22,837 nt of DNA. Origin: CAZVWW01 sp964631265 (GTDB lineage Bacteria; Thermotogota; Thermotogae; MWEM01). Positions 1 to 7,325 of the stretch are shown piece after piece. Position numbers and translations under genes: made by a program. The stretch lies in contig CAZVWW010000026.1 of assembly GCA_964631265.1 (NCBI GenBank), forward strand, positions 1-22,837. Direction: 5' to 3'. The notes under the pieces were generated by a model. That model did no database searches. It was given only the letters and a program-made list of their open reading frames with translations, and was not told where the DNA came from. How positions within the stretch are numbered: position 1 is the first letter of the stretch; each line of letters opens with the position of its first letter.

Positions 1-50
1 GGGGGACAGGTCCATTGATTACGAATTCATAATCAATGGACCTGTCCCCC
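1..50. repeat. 50-bp near-perfect palindrome (REP-like)
   Basis: Two 21-base arms (1-21 and 30-50) are exact reverse complements. The only mismatch is position 22 against 29, and the centre is GAATTC. The outer ends are GGGGGACAGGTCC and its complement. As RNA or single-stranded DNA it would fold into a very stable hairpin. No T-run follows on the + strand, so it is not a standard intrinsic terminator in that direction. G-run-ended palindromes of this general kind are known as dispersed REP-type elements in many bacteria, sometimes mobilised by IS200-like (RAYT) transposases; that link is inference. No second copy was seen in this window, and the element may extend beyond the left edge. Confidence 0.85.
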
Positions 51-85
51 TGATTCCAGATATTTCATTCTATAAAGATATTATA

Positions 86-103
86 TGGTACAATAAATTG
101 TAC
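86..103 (+). promoter_or_regulatory. Extended -10 promoter overlapping a YefM-type operator
   Basis: Positions 88-103 form a perfect inverted repeat, GTACAAT-AA-ATTGTAC, immediately upstream of the antitoxin gene. A TACAAT hexamer (89-94) preceded by TG at 86-87 looks like an extended -10 box lying inside this palindrome. YefM-family antitoxins are known to bind palindromes with a TGTACA-like core over their own promoter, and the two half sites here closely resemble that core. Autorepression of the toxin-antitoxin operon is therefore likely. No convincing -35 box is visible. Confidence 0.65.
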
Positions 104-125
104 TTCCATGAAAGAAGGTGAAACA

Positions 126-380
126 ATGAAATCTGTCCTCTATTCAAAATTAAGACGGAATTTAAAGCAATATTTTGATACGGCTGTCGACAGTCATGAG
201 CCGGTCATTGTCACAAGAAAGGATGAAAGAAACGTTGTCATCCTTTCGCTCGAAGACTTTAATTCAATAAGAGAGACTGCTTACCTGCTATCTACTGAAA
301 ACAACGCAAAGCACCTCATGAACTCAATTGAAAACGCCGACAAGGGTAAAACAACCAGAAGAGATTTGATTGAAGAATGA
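126..380 (+). CDS. yefM: YefM/Phd-family antitoxin
   Basis: This 84-residue protein matches the YefM/Phd antitoxin family. An N-terminal DNA-binding and dimer domain (SKLRRNLKQYFDTA, then EPVIVTRKDERNVVILSLEDF) is followed by the SIRETAYLL helix and an acidic, flexible C-terminal tail that in this family wraps and neutralises the toxin. The ATG at 126 is preferred over the in-frame ATG at 108, because a GAAGGTG ribosome site lies about five bases upstream and the protein then begins at the family's usual point. The stop codon overlaps the toxin ATG (ATGA at 377-380), the usual translational coupling. It probably represses its own promoter through the 88-103 palindrome. The gene looks intact. 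Confidence 0.9.
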   Translation: MKSVLYSKLRRNLKQYFDTAVDSHEPVIVTRKDERNVVILSLEDFNSIRETAYLLSTENNAKHLMNSIENADKGKTTRRDLIEE

Positions 381-631
381 CAATTGCCTTTACAGATCAA
401 GCTTGAGATGATTACTTGTATTGGCAGAAAACGGATAAACCAAAACTCAAAAAGATTAACAAATTGATAAAAGCAATTAAACGCCATCCCTTTCAAGGCC
501 CGGGCAAACCTGAACCTCTTCGTTTTCAACTGAAGGGCTGCTGGTCAAGAAGAAATGATTATGAACACAGATTGGTTTACAGATATTCAGAGGATGAGAT
601 CATCATTCTTTCCTGCCGATTTCATTATTAA
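377..631 (+). pseudogene. yoeB: YoeB-type mRNA interferase toxin with in-frame TGA at codon 10
   Basis: Reading from the ATG at 377 gives MTIAFTDQA, then TGA (404-406), then DDYLYWQKTD and an uninterrupted remainder to TAA at 629-631. With the TGA counted as one residue the frame is exactly 84 codons, the length of E. coli YoeB, and it aligns without gaps. The stop sits where YoeB has a conserved Trp (SWDDYLYWQ), so a single TGG-to-TGA change explains it. The family's catalytic residues are kept: Glu46 (GKPEPL), Arg65 (EHRLVY), His83 and Tyr84 at the C-terminus. YoeB cleaves mRNA on the ribosome. A shorter product could restart at TTG 416 but would lack the first 13 residues. It is most simply a recently inactivated toxin beside an intact antitoxin; a sequencing error is possible. 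Confidence 0.85.
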
Positions 632-653
632 TAATTCAACACGCTTTACCCAA

Positions 654-2078
654 TTACAGATCAAGTCTTTTCTTCTCAGGTCTGTATAGAATGAACCAGA
701 TCATGATAAGTATAACCACCCCGCAGCAGATGGCCAAAATCAACGCTGTGAGGTTTGAGACCGGAACGGTTCCCTTATGGCTTGAGAGAAAGTCGACAAC
801 CAGAGAATTGAGTTTTAGCAAGGGGCTGATGCCGAGCAGAAAGAACTGAGAGAGAAGGGTTAGTTTGATCAGGAAAAAACACAGGCTCAGCAGAAGGATC
901 ATCATCGTTAAAGGGATCACACTGATGGAGAGAAGAAAGCCGACCGGGATCGAGAGGAGCGGAACCGTTCCAAACTGAGCTGACGTGATCGGGATGATAA
1001 AGAGCAGGGAACCCAGGACGGTTATTGACAGGTTCTTCTTCGTGAAACGTTTCAGAAAATCGTTGAACAGCAGAATACCGAGCACAGCCCCGAATGAGAG
1101 CTGGAAGCCTGCGTTGACAGCAATGGACGGGTCCGCCAACAGAAGGATCAGAGCACTGATCCCCACCACGTTGTACGAGCTGACGGGATAGTCAAAGAAC
1201 CGGAAGACCTCGTAGAGGGCGATCATCAGAAAGGCCCTTAACGCCGACGGGCTTGAGGAGGAGACAAAGAGAAAGGTCAGGGCAAACAGGAGTTTCAACG
1301 TCAGGTTGAAGAGCCGTCCCGTTCGAAAAAAAGACAGGGCATAGGAGAAGAAGAAATAGGTCAGAAAGAAATGAAACCCCGAAACAACAAAAAGATACGA
1401 CAGGCCGGATGCATTGACGGTCTCCCGGGTCTTTGAATCCATTCCCGTCCCCAGAAGAAGGCCCGTTGAAATCGGACCCAGCTCGCGCCCCACTGTTTCG
1501 AAGACAAAACGCTTAAACGCCCCGGCTTTTTGCTGGAAAAAGCGGTTTAATCGCTCAAACAGATTCGGCGAGTATGGGGAACTGAAAGGCTGAAGGTATG
1601 CCGGTGAGGACAGGAAATTGATGCCGTGGTATTTCCTGTTGACCCCCTCAAAGGCGAGCCAGTCGCCCGTAAAGTAGGTCTCTTCCCCGTTCCTGGAAAA
1701 GTAAAACTCCCCCCGCTGTTTAACCCAGGTTTTATCGCCTTTCTCTTTTCCATCGAGGAGGAAGTAGACTGGAGAGAGACGCAGTGTATCGGGGTTTTTT
1801 CTGTTGATCTTTCCAACAACATCGAATGTCCCCTCCGGGGCGGATGAAAATGGAACCGACAACATCAGAAAAAAAAGAACGGCTGATAAAAAGACAAGCA
1901 CGAACGCGGTTTGTTTTGATACAAGATTGAGAAAGATCGTTACGATCGAGAAAACCGGGAAAGACGCCGCCAACAATAACAACCTCTGCGGATAAAAGTC
2001 CACAGAGGCTGTCAATAATAATGCAAGAAAGACCATAACGGCGGTTAAAAACGGAACATGGGTTCTCAGAAAAGGCAT
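654..2078 (-). CDS. comEC: ComEC/Rec2-type DNA-uptake channel protein, lacking the MBL domain
   Basis: This 474-residue polytopic membrane protein has the ComEC layout. Two N-terminal hydrophobic segments are followed by a soluble OB-like (DUF4131-type) region at about residues 75-160. The Competence domain then follows with its signature around residues 205-240 (STGLLLGTGMDS, then GLSYLFVVSGFHFF) and about eight further membrane segments. ComEC carries incoming single-stranded DNA across the inner membrane. Full-length ComEC usually exceeds 700 residues and ends in a metallo-beta-lactamase-like nuclease domain; here the protein stops just after the last membrane helix (FILYRPEKKRLDL), so that domain is absent. 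It starts two bases after the SPOR gene with no clear ribosome site, suggesting coupling, and is last in the minC operon. No terminator is visible downstream, where it converges with yoeB. Confidence 0.85.
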   Translation of the reverse strand: MPFLRTHVPFLTAVMVFLALLLTASVDFYPQRLLLLAASFPVFSIVTIFLNLVSKQTAFVLVFLSAVLFFLMLSVPFSSAPEGTFDVVGKINRKNPDTLRLSPVYFLLDGKEKGDKTWVKQRGEFYFSRNGEETYFTGDWLAFEGVNRKYHGINFLSSPAYLQPFSSPYSPNLFERLNRFFQQKAGAFKRFVFETVGRELGPISTGLLLGTGMDSKTRETVNASGLSYLFVVSGFHFFLTYFFFSYALSFFRTGRLFNLTLKLLFALTFLFVSSSSPSALRAFLMIALYEVFRFFDYPVSSYNVVGISALILLLADPSIAVNAGFQLSFGAVLGILLFNDFLKRFTKKNLSITVLGSLLFIIPITSAQFGTVPLLSIPVGFLLSISVIPLTMMILLLSLCFFLIKLTLLSQFFLLGISPLLKLNSLVVDFLSSHKGTVPVSNLTALILAICCGVVILIMIWFILYRPEKKRLDL

Positions 2079-2080
2079 TT

Positions 2081-3121
2081 TTATTCAATAATCATACGGA
2101 TATAACTGTTGACAACATCGCGCTGAATGAGTTCCAGATAGAAATCCCGTTCTTCCTTCTTCATGACCTCCTGAAATTCCTTTGCCTGCTCCCGGTTCGG
2201 GAATATGCCGATCTGAAGGGTATAACGTCGCTTATTCGTGTACTCCTGTGGATATGAATAGATATAGGCGGGGATCATCTCATTCCTCAATACCCAGACC
2301 AGTTCACGGACTTCTTTTTCGCTGGTTGATGACAGCAGCTGAATCCCCATCATCACATCCTGCTGTTCGACCTCCAGGCCCTCAAGTTCCTCCGGCATCT
2401 CAAAGAATGCGTTAGCATCCGTTGCGGCATCAGTGGGCGATGCATCAGAGCTTTGGGCATATTCTGAAACCGCCTGACTCCTTCTTCGCTCCCACTCCTC
2501 GAGTTCATCGATCCAGGGCGGCCTGTAATCCCCGAAAAGAACGAGATTGTAAGCCGGGTCGGGATTTCTGGAGATCATATACGCAAGACCGCTGTCTTCA
2601 ATCAGTCTGAGAGCCGCTTTTTCATTGCATGTGTAATATGTCAGTTTTTCCCATTGATTGATGATCTGTTTTGATGATTCAAAATACTCATCATAAATAA
2701 ATTCCTTTTTTTCAGCCAGTTGCGGGTTTTCAGCCCCGGCAACAACATCGGGGCCTGTTTCATCCGGAATATCAGCGTAGTTCTTTGTGGCGGGCGTTGT
2801 ATTCTCTTCTTTTTCATCTTCAGTATCCGTTGCCGGACGGGTTATCTCCTGCTCCAACCGCGTAATCATCAGTTCATGTTGTTCATTCTCGTTTATCAAC
2901 ATGTTAATCCAAAAGGACAATGCCCCCACGGCGACGGCAAGTGAAACAACGACAACGGCAAGGAAGATCGTCTGCCCTCTGCTTAACCCGACATCTGCAT
3001 CGGACTTGCTTTTTTTCTCCCTTGTCCCGGTAGGTCCGAGATTGAACTTTTTTGAGCGCTTCTTTTTATTCTTCTGACTGCTTTTATTCTTCGGTAACAG
3101 ATTGTTCAATACTTTCACCAC
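2081..3121 (-). CDS. Membrane-anchored SPOR-like domain protein
   Basis: The 346-residue protein has a Lys-rich cytoplasmic N-terminus (residues 11-39) and one membrane helix (about 51-75). A short coiled stretch and an acidic low-complexity linker (about 95-140) follow, then a middle region of unknown fold (140-215). The C-terminal SPOR-like module (about 258-333) shows the beta-alpha-beta-beta-alpha-beta rhythm: MMGIQLLSS, a helix, IPAYIYSY, YTLQIGIFPNREQAKEF. SPOR domains bind denuded peptidoglycan at division sites, so a role in the envelope or septum is plausible and would fit an operon led by minC. This is a type II topology with the bulk outside the membrane. The start is GTG (3121, or GTG at 3118) and neither has a strong ribosome site; coupling to the gene ending seven bases upstream is likely. 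The domain call is from pattern, without a profile search. Confidence 0.7.
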   Translation of the reverse strand: MVKVLNNLLPKNKSSQKNKKKRSKKFNLGPTGTREKKSKSDADVGLSRGQTIFLAVVVVSLAVAVGALSFWINMLINENEQHELMITRLEQEITRPATDTEDEKEENTTPATKNYADIPDETGPDVVAGAENPQLAEKKEFIYDEYFESSKQIINQWEKLTYYTCNEKAALRLIEDSGLAYMISRNPDPAYNLVLFGDYRPPWIDELEEWERRRSQAVSEYAQSSDASPTDAATDANAFFEMPEELEGLEVEQQDVMMGIQLLSSTSEKEVRELVWVLRNEMIPAYIYSYPQEYTNKRRYTLQIGIFPNREQAKEFQEVMKKEERDFYLELIQRDVVNSYIRMIIE

Positions 3122-3127
3122 TGTCCA

Positions 3128-4165
3128 TTATTTTTCGCTGATAAATTCCTTAAGCAAATCCTCAACATGCCCGGGTTTCAATCTGGTATTCTCAGTTGCA
3201 CCGAATGATTTCAGAATCGGCAGATAGACCATTCCTTCTTCTTTGACTGTCGAAACAAGTGTCTGAAAATCAAAATCATAACGTTTCATCGTGATCAGTT
3301 TTTTCAGATAATGATCGATCTCTTCATACGTTTCCCGACAAAGATAACCGAGCTTGCGTGATATGAAGACCTCGATTCTCAATCCAAGGCTCAGTGCCTT
3401 GATATAATCAAGATTCAGATACGTTGCCGTCTGGAGAAAATCCGCAAAGGTCTCGCCGGGGAATTTCCCCTTCAGATTCTGTGTCGCTTTTGCCCTGAGA
3501 AAATTACTCTCCCAGATCATCTCCGTCAGATAATCCCAGTTGACCTTATCTTTGACCATACTGTCCAGCGATCGTTTGACCAGGTAAAAGAACCGGGAGT
3601 CGTATCCGATGGCGACAGAAAAGGCCACCAGATGAGCTTCTCTCAAATCATCCATCTGAAAAACCCTCAGCAGATCGGGGAGGATGAGATTATAATCCGG
3701 AAGACCGCGAACAAACAACCTGTCCTTTTTTCTGTCATAGTTCAGAAAAAACTTACGCTTGTAAAAACCTGTTAATTGGGAAAGCGGGGTGGTCGGAATA
3801 ACGGTGAATCGACAATCGGGCATCGACGTTAAAACAAGATACCCGCAGAGATCAATTAATGACCCTCCCCCCATGGCGATGATCTGTTCCGGTTTCTTTT
3901 TCAGGTTGTGAATCTCGTTAATCAACTCAAAGACCCGATCGATGGATTTGCATCGCTCTCCCCCGTTAACAGGATAGCCGCTGTTGATAAAATCTGTTGC
4001 CTCAGGCCTCTCTGTAAGTGCCAGTTTAAAACTTGTATCTATAATCAGGAAAGACGCCTGATTCATTCCGATCACCGAATCCAACCCGGAAAGGTTGATG
4101 TTGTTCTTGATCGCTATCGATGTGTTGTTCTCCTCTGTCGCCTCAAAAGAAAAGAAGTGATTCAT
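3128..4165 (-). CDS. 3-dehydroquinate synthase-like protein, probable non-catalytic homologue
   Basis: The 345-residue protein resembles the dehydroquinate synthase/glycerol dehydrogenase superfamily. It has the NAD-binding segment PEQIIAMGGGSLIDLCGYLV followed by FTVIPTTPLSQ, matching the AroB pattern GGG..(D)..G and IPTTLLAQ. The C-terminal helical half aligns over its whole length. The metal-binding and catalytic positions do not match: the Glu of the AroB GxAExxK motif, the GHxxGHA histidines (here GETFADF) and the LHGEAV histidine (here LDYIKAL) are all replaced, as is the SSVGGK loop. A normal zinc-dependent DHQ synthase activity is therefore unlikely. The ATG at 4165, one base after the upstream M42 stop, is preferred to a TTG at 4183. 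It lies between peptidase and SPOR genes; no shikimate gene is nearby. Function unknown. Confidence 0.7.
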   Translation of the reverse strand: MNHFFSFEATEENNTSIAIKNNINLSGLDSVIGMNQASFLIIDTSFKLALTERPEATDFINSGYPVNGGERCKSIDRVFELINEIHNLKKKPEQIIAMGGGSLIDLCGYLVLTSMPDCRFTVIPTTPLSQLTGFYKRKFFLNYDRKKDRLFVRGLPDYNLILPDLLRVFQMDDLREAHLVAFSVAIGYDSRFFYLVKRSLDSMVKDKVNWDYLTEMIWESNFLRAKATQNLKGKFPGETFADFLQTATYLNLDYIKALSLGLRIEVFISRKLGYLCRETYEEIDHYLKKLITMKRYDFDFQTLVSTVKEEGMVYLPILKSFGATENTRLKPGHVEDLLKEFISEK

Positions 4166-4166
4166 A

Positions 4167-5195
4167 TTAGGACTTCTTCTCAACGACCCTTTTCAACAAT
4201 TCAACAGCATTGATGACATCGTCGTAGTCCACCATCTCATGAGGACTGTGCACATATCTGGAGACGATAGACAACGTGCCGGAAGGAATACCCGAACGTG
4301 TCAACTGATAGCCATGTGCATTGGTTCCCCCGAAGATCAATACTTCGGGCTGATAGGGAATATTGTTCTCCCCGGCCGCTTCCATCAGGGCATCGACAAC
4401 CTTTCTGTCAGAAATAGACGCCCGGTCTTTAATCTTGATGGCAGGCCCCTTCCCCAGTTGAAGATCCATTCTCTTGAAACCCTTTGGTGTATCGGAGTTG
4501 CCCGTCACGTCGATGGCAATTGCCATGTCCGGCATAATATCATATCCGGCAACACTGGCCCCGACAATACCGACCTCCTCCTGGACCGAAAAGACCCCGT
4601 AGAGGTCATTAACAGGATTCTCAATGATCCTGAAGAGTTGAACAATGATGGCACAGGCAATCCGGTCATCCATTGCCTTTGAAATCAGTCGCTTGCCCTG
4701 ATCGATAAATCCCGCATCGTACGTACCAAACTGACCGATACTGACCTTTTCCTGAGCATCCGGTTTCGATGTGGCACCGATATCGAGAAACAGATTATCA
4801 AATGAGGGATTCTTGTAATTGTTCTGCAGGTCCCTGGCGGTCTCGGATTCGAATGAGACAATCCCCCGGATAACCGACCCGTCACTCTTTGAACGAAAAC
4901 GCATGACCGCGCCTAAAAGCATCAGCGGATTCACACCGCCGACCGGATCGATTCTTAGAAAACCGTCTTTATCGATATTGGTGATCACAACGCCGATCTC
5001 ATCCGCATGACCGTCCAGCAGTATCTTTTTGGGATTCTCGGCACTGCCCGCTTTGCGGACAATCAGATTCCCGATGGCATCCACCCGGTATTCGTCCACA
5101 TATCCTTCAAGTTCATTGATGATTGTTTCGCGTATACTATCCTCTCTTCCGCTTGGTGAGGAAACTTCAACTAATTTTTTGATTAACTCTTTCAT
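4167..5195 (-). CDS. M42 family metallo-aminopeptidase (copy 1)
   Basis: This is a 342-residue M42 (TET/FrvX/YsdC-type) di-metal aminopeptidase, often misnamed endoglucanase. Metal ligands and catalytic residues are visible: His63 and Asp65 in GHADEIG, the bridging Asp in KAMDDR (176-177), Glu206-Glu207 in VQEEVG (general base and ligand), Asp229 in AIDVTG, and His316 in YVHSP. The GGTNAH segment (289-294) corresponds to the usual GGTDA motif. M42 enzymes form hollow tetrahedral dodecamers that trim short peptides in the cytoplasm. It starts three bases after the copy 2 stop, following GGGGGG as a weak ribosome site. It is one of three consecutive, clearly diverged paralogues. Confidence 0.92.
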   Translation of the reverse strand: MKELIKKLVEVSSPSGREDSIRETIINELEGYVDEYRVDAIGNLIVRKAGSAENPKKILLDGHADEIGVVITNIDKDGFLRIDPVGGVNPLMLLGAVMRFRSKSDGSVIRGIVSFESETARDLQNNYKNPSFDNLFLDIGATSKPDAQEKVSIGQFGTYDAGFIDQGKRLISKAMDDRIACAIIVQLFRIIENPVNDLYGVFSVQEEVGIVGASVAGYDIMPDMAIAIDVTGNSDTPKGFKRMDLQLGKGPAIKIKDRASISDRKVVDALMEAAGENNIPYQPEVLIFGGTNAHGYQLTRSGIPSGTLSIVSRYVHSPHEMVDYDDVINAVELLKRVVEKKS

Positions 5196-5198
5196 CGA

Positions 5199-6257
5199 TT
5201 ATGCCCCCCGTGTCTTCGGGTCATATGATACCCGTACAAAATTTTTGTTATTAATAACCGCCCTGGCGAGTTTGTATGTGTTTTCAAAATCCGTTTTTGA
5301 CATCACAGATACAGGTGAATGGATGTACCTTGAGGGTACATTGACAACCGCTCCCGGTGCCCCGTAGAACGACCGCGCTGTTCTTGATGTATCTGTGCTG
5401 CCTACGGTTCTGCCCTTTAACTGGAAGGGTATCTTGTTCTCCCTTGCTGTCTGAAGCACAACTTCGAAGAGTCTTCTGTCGATGGCGTAGCCCCCCTGCA
5501 GATAGTTGACGGCCGGTCCGTTGTCCAAATGGGTGGACCATCTCGCCTCTTTCAACTCGGGGTTATCCCCGGCCGTTGTGCCCTCGATAACCAGCACTGC
5601 ATCAGGATGAAAGTGCTTTAAAACCATACCGCTTCCCCGTAAACCGGTCTCTTCTTGCACAACGAAGGCGAAGACAATGTTATGCTCAGGTGTCTCCTCC
5701 ATTTCATGCATCATCCTCAGCAGCATTGAACACCCGGCTCTGTCGTCAAAGGCCTTGCCGACATACCGGTTATCATACTCCTCAAACCTGGTGTCAAAAC
5801 TGATCGTGTCGCCTATTTGAATCCTCTTTTCAACCGTTTTCTTGTCGCCCAACCCCGTGTCAATCTTAATATCGGACCATCGGGGCGGCGATTTAAGGGG
5901 ATCTTTCTGATTGTGTATCGCCTTGTAAGAGATAACAGCCGGAATATCGTCATCGCCGATCAGGACCCTCTTTCCCAGCATGACTCTTGTATCAACACCC
6001 CCGAGCGGTCTGGCAAGGAGTCTTCCGTCCTCTTCTATCCTCGTTACCATGAGACCGACCTCATCCGTATGGGCCATCAAGACAGCCGTCTTTGTGGAAT
6101 CTTTTCCTTTCCGCAGGCACATGAGGTTCCCGAGATGATCTTCTTTGATGCTGTCCGGTTTCACCGGAAGTTCTTTTATCATTTCCTTTAAAAAGGTCAC
6201 CACCCGGACTTCATTGCCGGATACACCTCTGATCTCAGAGAGTTCTTTTAAATACAT
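5199..6257 (-). CDS. M42 family metallo-aminopeptidase (copy 2)
   Basis: This 352-residue M42 peptidase keeps all active-site motifs: His63 and Asp65 in AHTDEVG, KAFDDRAG for the bridging Asp, VQEETGLRG for the Glu pair, VIEGTT for the next ligand, GSTDTS, and YIHSP for the last His. Here the ligand after the Glu pair is Glu, where copies 1 and 3 have Asp; both occur in the family, and the difference shows these are old paralogues rather than a recent duplication. A ribosome site (AAGGTGAG) precedes the ATG, whose A is the last base of the copy 3 stop codon (TGATG overlap). Expected role: cytoplasmic peptide degradation, with its own N-terminal residue preference. Confidence 0.92.
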   Translation of the reverse strand: MYLKELSEIRGVSGNEVRVVTFLKEMIKELPVKPDSIKEDHLGNLMCLRKGKDSTKTAVLMAHTDEVGLMVTRIEEDGRLLARPLGGVDTRVMLGKRVLIGDDDIPAVISYKAIHNQKDPLKSPPRWSDIKIDTGLGDKKTVEKRIQIGDTISFDTRFEEYDNRYVGKAFDDRAGCSMLLRMMHEMEETPEHNIVFAFVVQEETGLRGSGMVLKHFHPDAVLVIEGTTAGDNPELKEARWSTHLDNGPAVNYLQGGYAIDRRLFEVVLQTARENKIPFQLKGRTVGSTDTSRTARSFYGAPGAVVNVPSRYIHSPVSVMSKTDFENTYKLARAVINNKNFVRVSYDPKTRGA

Positions 6258-7312
6258 CAGCGCTCACCTTCTCTGCTCTTCGACCCAAGACAAAACTCAC
6301 TTTCTTTGAGTTCACAAGTGAGATGGGCAATCAGTCTTCCCGTCTCTTTGATATCATTGAGTTCGATTTTTTCGTAAGGATTGTGCATATAACTCTGGGG
6401 AATGGACAGAAGGCCCACCGGTATCCCCTCAAGCTGTACCTGATCCGCATCTGTCCCCGTTCTACCGGGAACCGGTTCGACCTGGGTCTTGATATTATAT
6501 TGCTCAGCGATTCTTTCGATGTATCGTGTCACTTTTCGCGTTGGAACCGGCCCTTTGCCAATCGCCGGCCCGTCCCCAATCTTCAGATCGTTGTATCCTT
6601 CCACTTTCTCATCGGCGAAGGTCATATCAACCACGATTGCCGCATCAGGCTGAAGCAGGCTGGCTGCTGTCCGGGCTCCAAAGGCTCCGACTTCCTCTCT
6701 TGAAGAGAAAACCGCATAGACATCATAATCGTGCCTGAAATGCTGAAGCATGCGAAGCGCCTCAACGGATGCCGCACAACTCGCCCTGTTGTCCGTGGTT
6801 TTGGTGAAAACAGTTGATGAGACGATCAAGGGATCCACCTCGTAGGTGATAAAATCCCCCACATGAAAGTTCTTGATATCATGCATGGAACAATCCACAA
6901 AGAGTGCATCGAAATCGGAGACTTTGTTTTTTGTCTCTTTCGTTTGAAGATGGGGCGCCAGCATCCCGATAACGCCTCTCAAGACCCGGTTGTCTCTCGT
7001 GTGTATATTGACCTTCTGGGACGGCAGGAGTTTCGGATCAAGTCCAATCCCCTCCACCCGGAGATAGCCTTCCTCCAGCACCTTTGATACCACCATGCAG
7101 ACCTCGTCCATGTGCGTGGTGATCATCAGGCTGCCCTTTCGTTCACCGTTTGCGTACTTCACGGCAATCAGGTTGCCTGAGCGGTCCGTTTCCAGTTTAT
7201 CGCAATAGGGCTTCACCCATTTTGCAATCGATTTTCTGGTCCCTTCCTCACGACCGGGAGGGCCGTAACTCTTTGAAAATTCCAGCAACATTTCCTTCAG
7301 TCCGTTCGACAT
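6257..7312 (-). CDS. M42 family metallo-aminopeptidase (copy 3, first in operon)
   Basis: This 351-residue M42 peptidase carries His67 and Asp69 in THMDEVC, the bridging Asp in KTTDNRAS, SREEVGAFG for the catalytic and ligand Glu pair, VVDMTF for the Asp ligand, GRTGTDAD and YMHNPYE for the last His. KTTDNR in place of the common KAxDDR and the MHNP variant mark it as the most distinct of the three. The ATG follows GGGGG at a suitable distance and lies 13 bases after minC. It ends in a short charged tail (GSKSREGER) that the other two lack. Confidence 0.92.
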   Translation of the reverse strand: MSNGLKEMLLEFSKSYGPPGREEGTRKSIAKWVKPYCDKLETDRSGNLIAVKYANGERKGSLMITTHMDEVCMVVSKVLEEGYLRVEGIGLDPKLLPSQKVNIHTRDNRVLRGVIGMLAPHLQTKETKNKVSDFDALFVDCSMHDIKNFHVGDFITYEVDPLIVSSTVFTKTTDNRASCAASVEALRMLQHFRHDYDVYAVFSSREEVGAFGARTAASLLQPDAAIVVDMTFADEKVEGYNDLKIGDGPAIGKGPVPTRKVTRYIERIAEQYNIKTQVEPVPGRTGTDADQVQLEGIPVGLLSIPQSYMHNPYEKIELNDIKETGRLIAHLTCELKESEFCLGSKSREGER

Positions 7313-7325
7313 ATCAATCCCCCTG

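Noticed and set aside
404..406. TGA read as tryptophan (altered genetic code) or selenocysteine in yoeB
   Set aside because: Other genes (gatB, the Ca2+-ATPase, STAS, M42 copy 3) end at TGA exactly at coupled gene junctions and use TGG for Trp, so the code is standard. Selenocysteine makes no sense at a conserved Trp, and no SECIS-like hairpin follows.
4239..4682. 147-codon open frame on the + strand opposite M42 copy 1
   Set aside because: It is fully antisense to a clear peptidase gene, the translation has no recognisable domain, and it lacks a convincing ribosome site.
5817..6191. 124-codon + strand open frame opposite M42 copy 2
   Set aside because: Antisense to a full-length peptidase with intact active site; no supporting signal.
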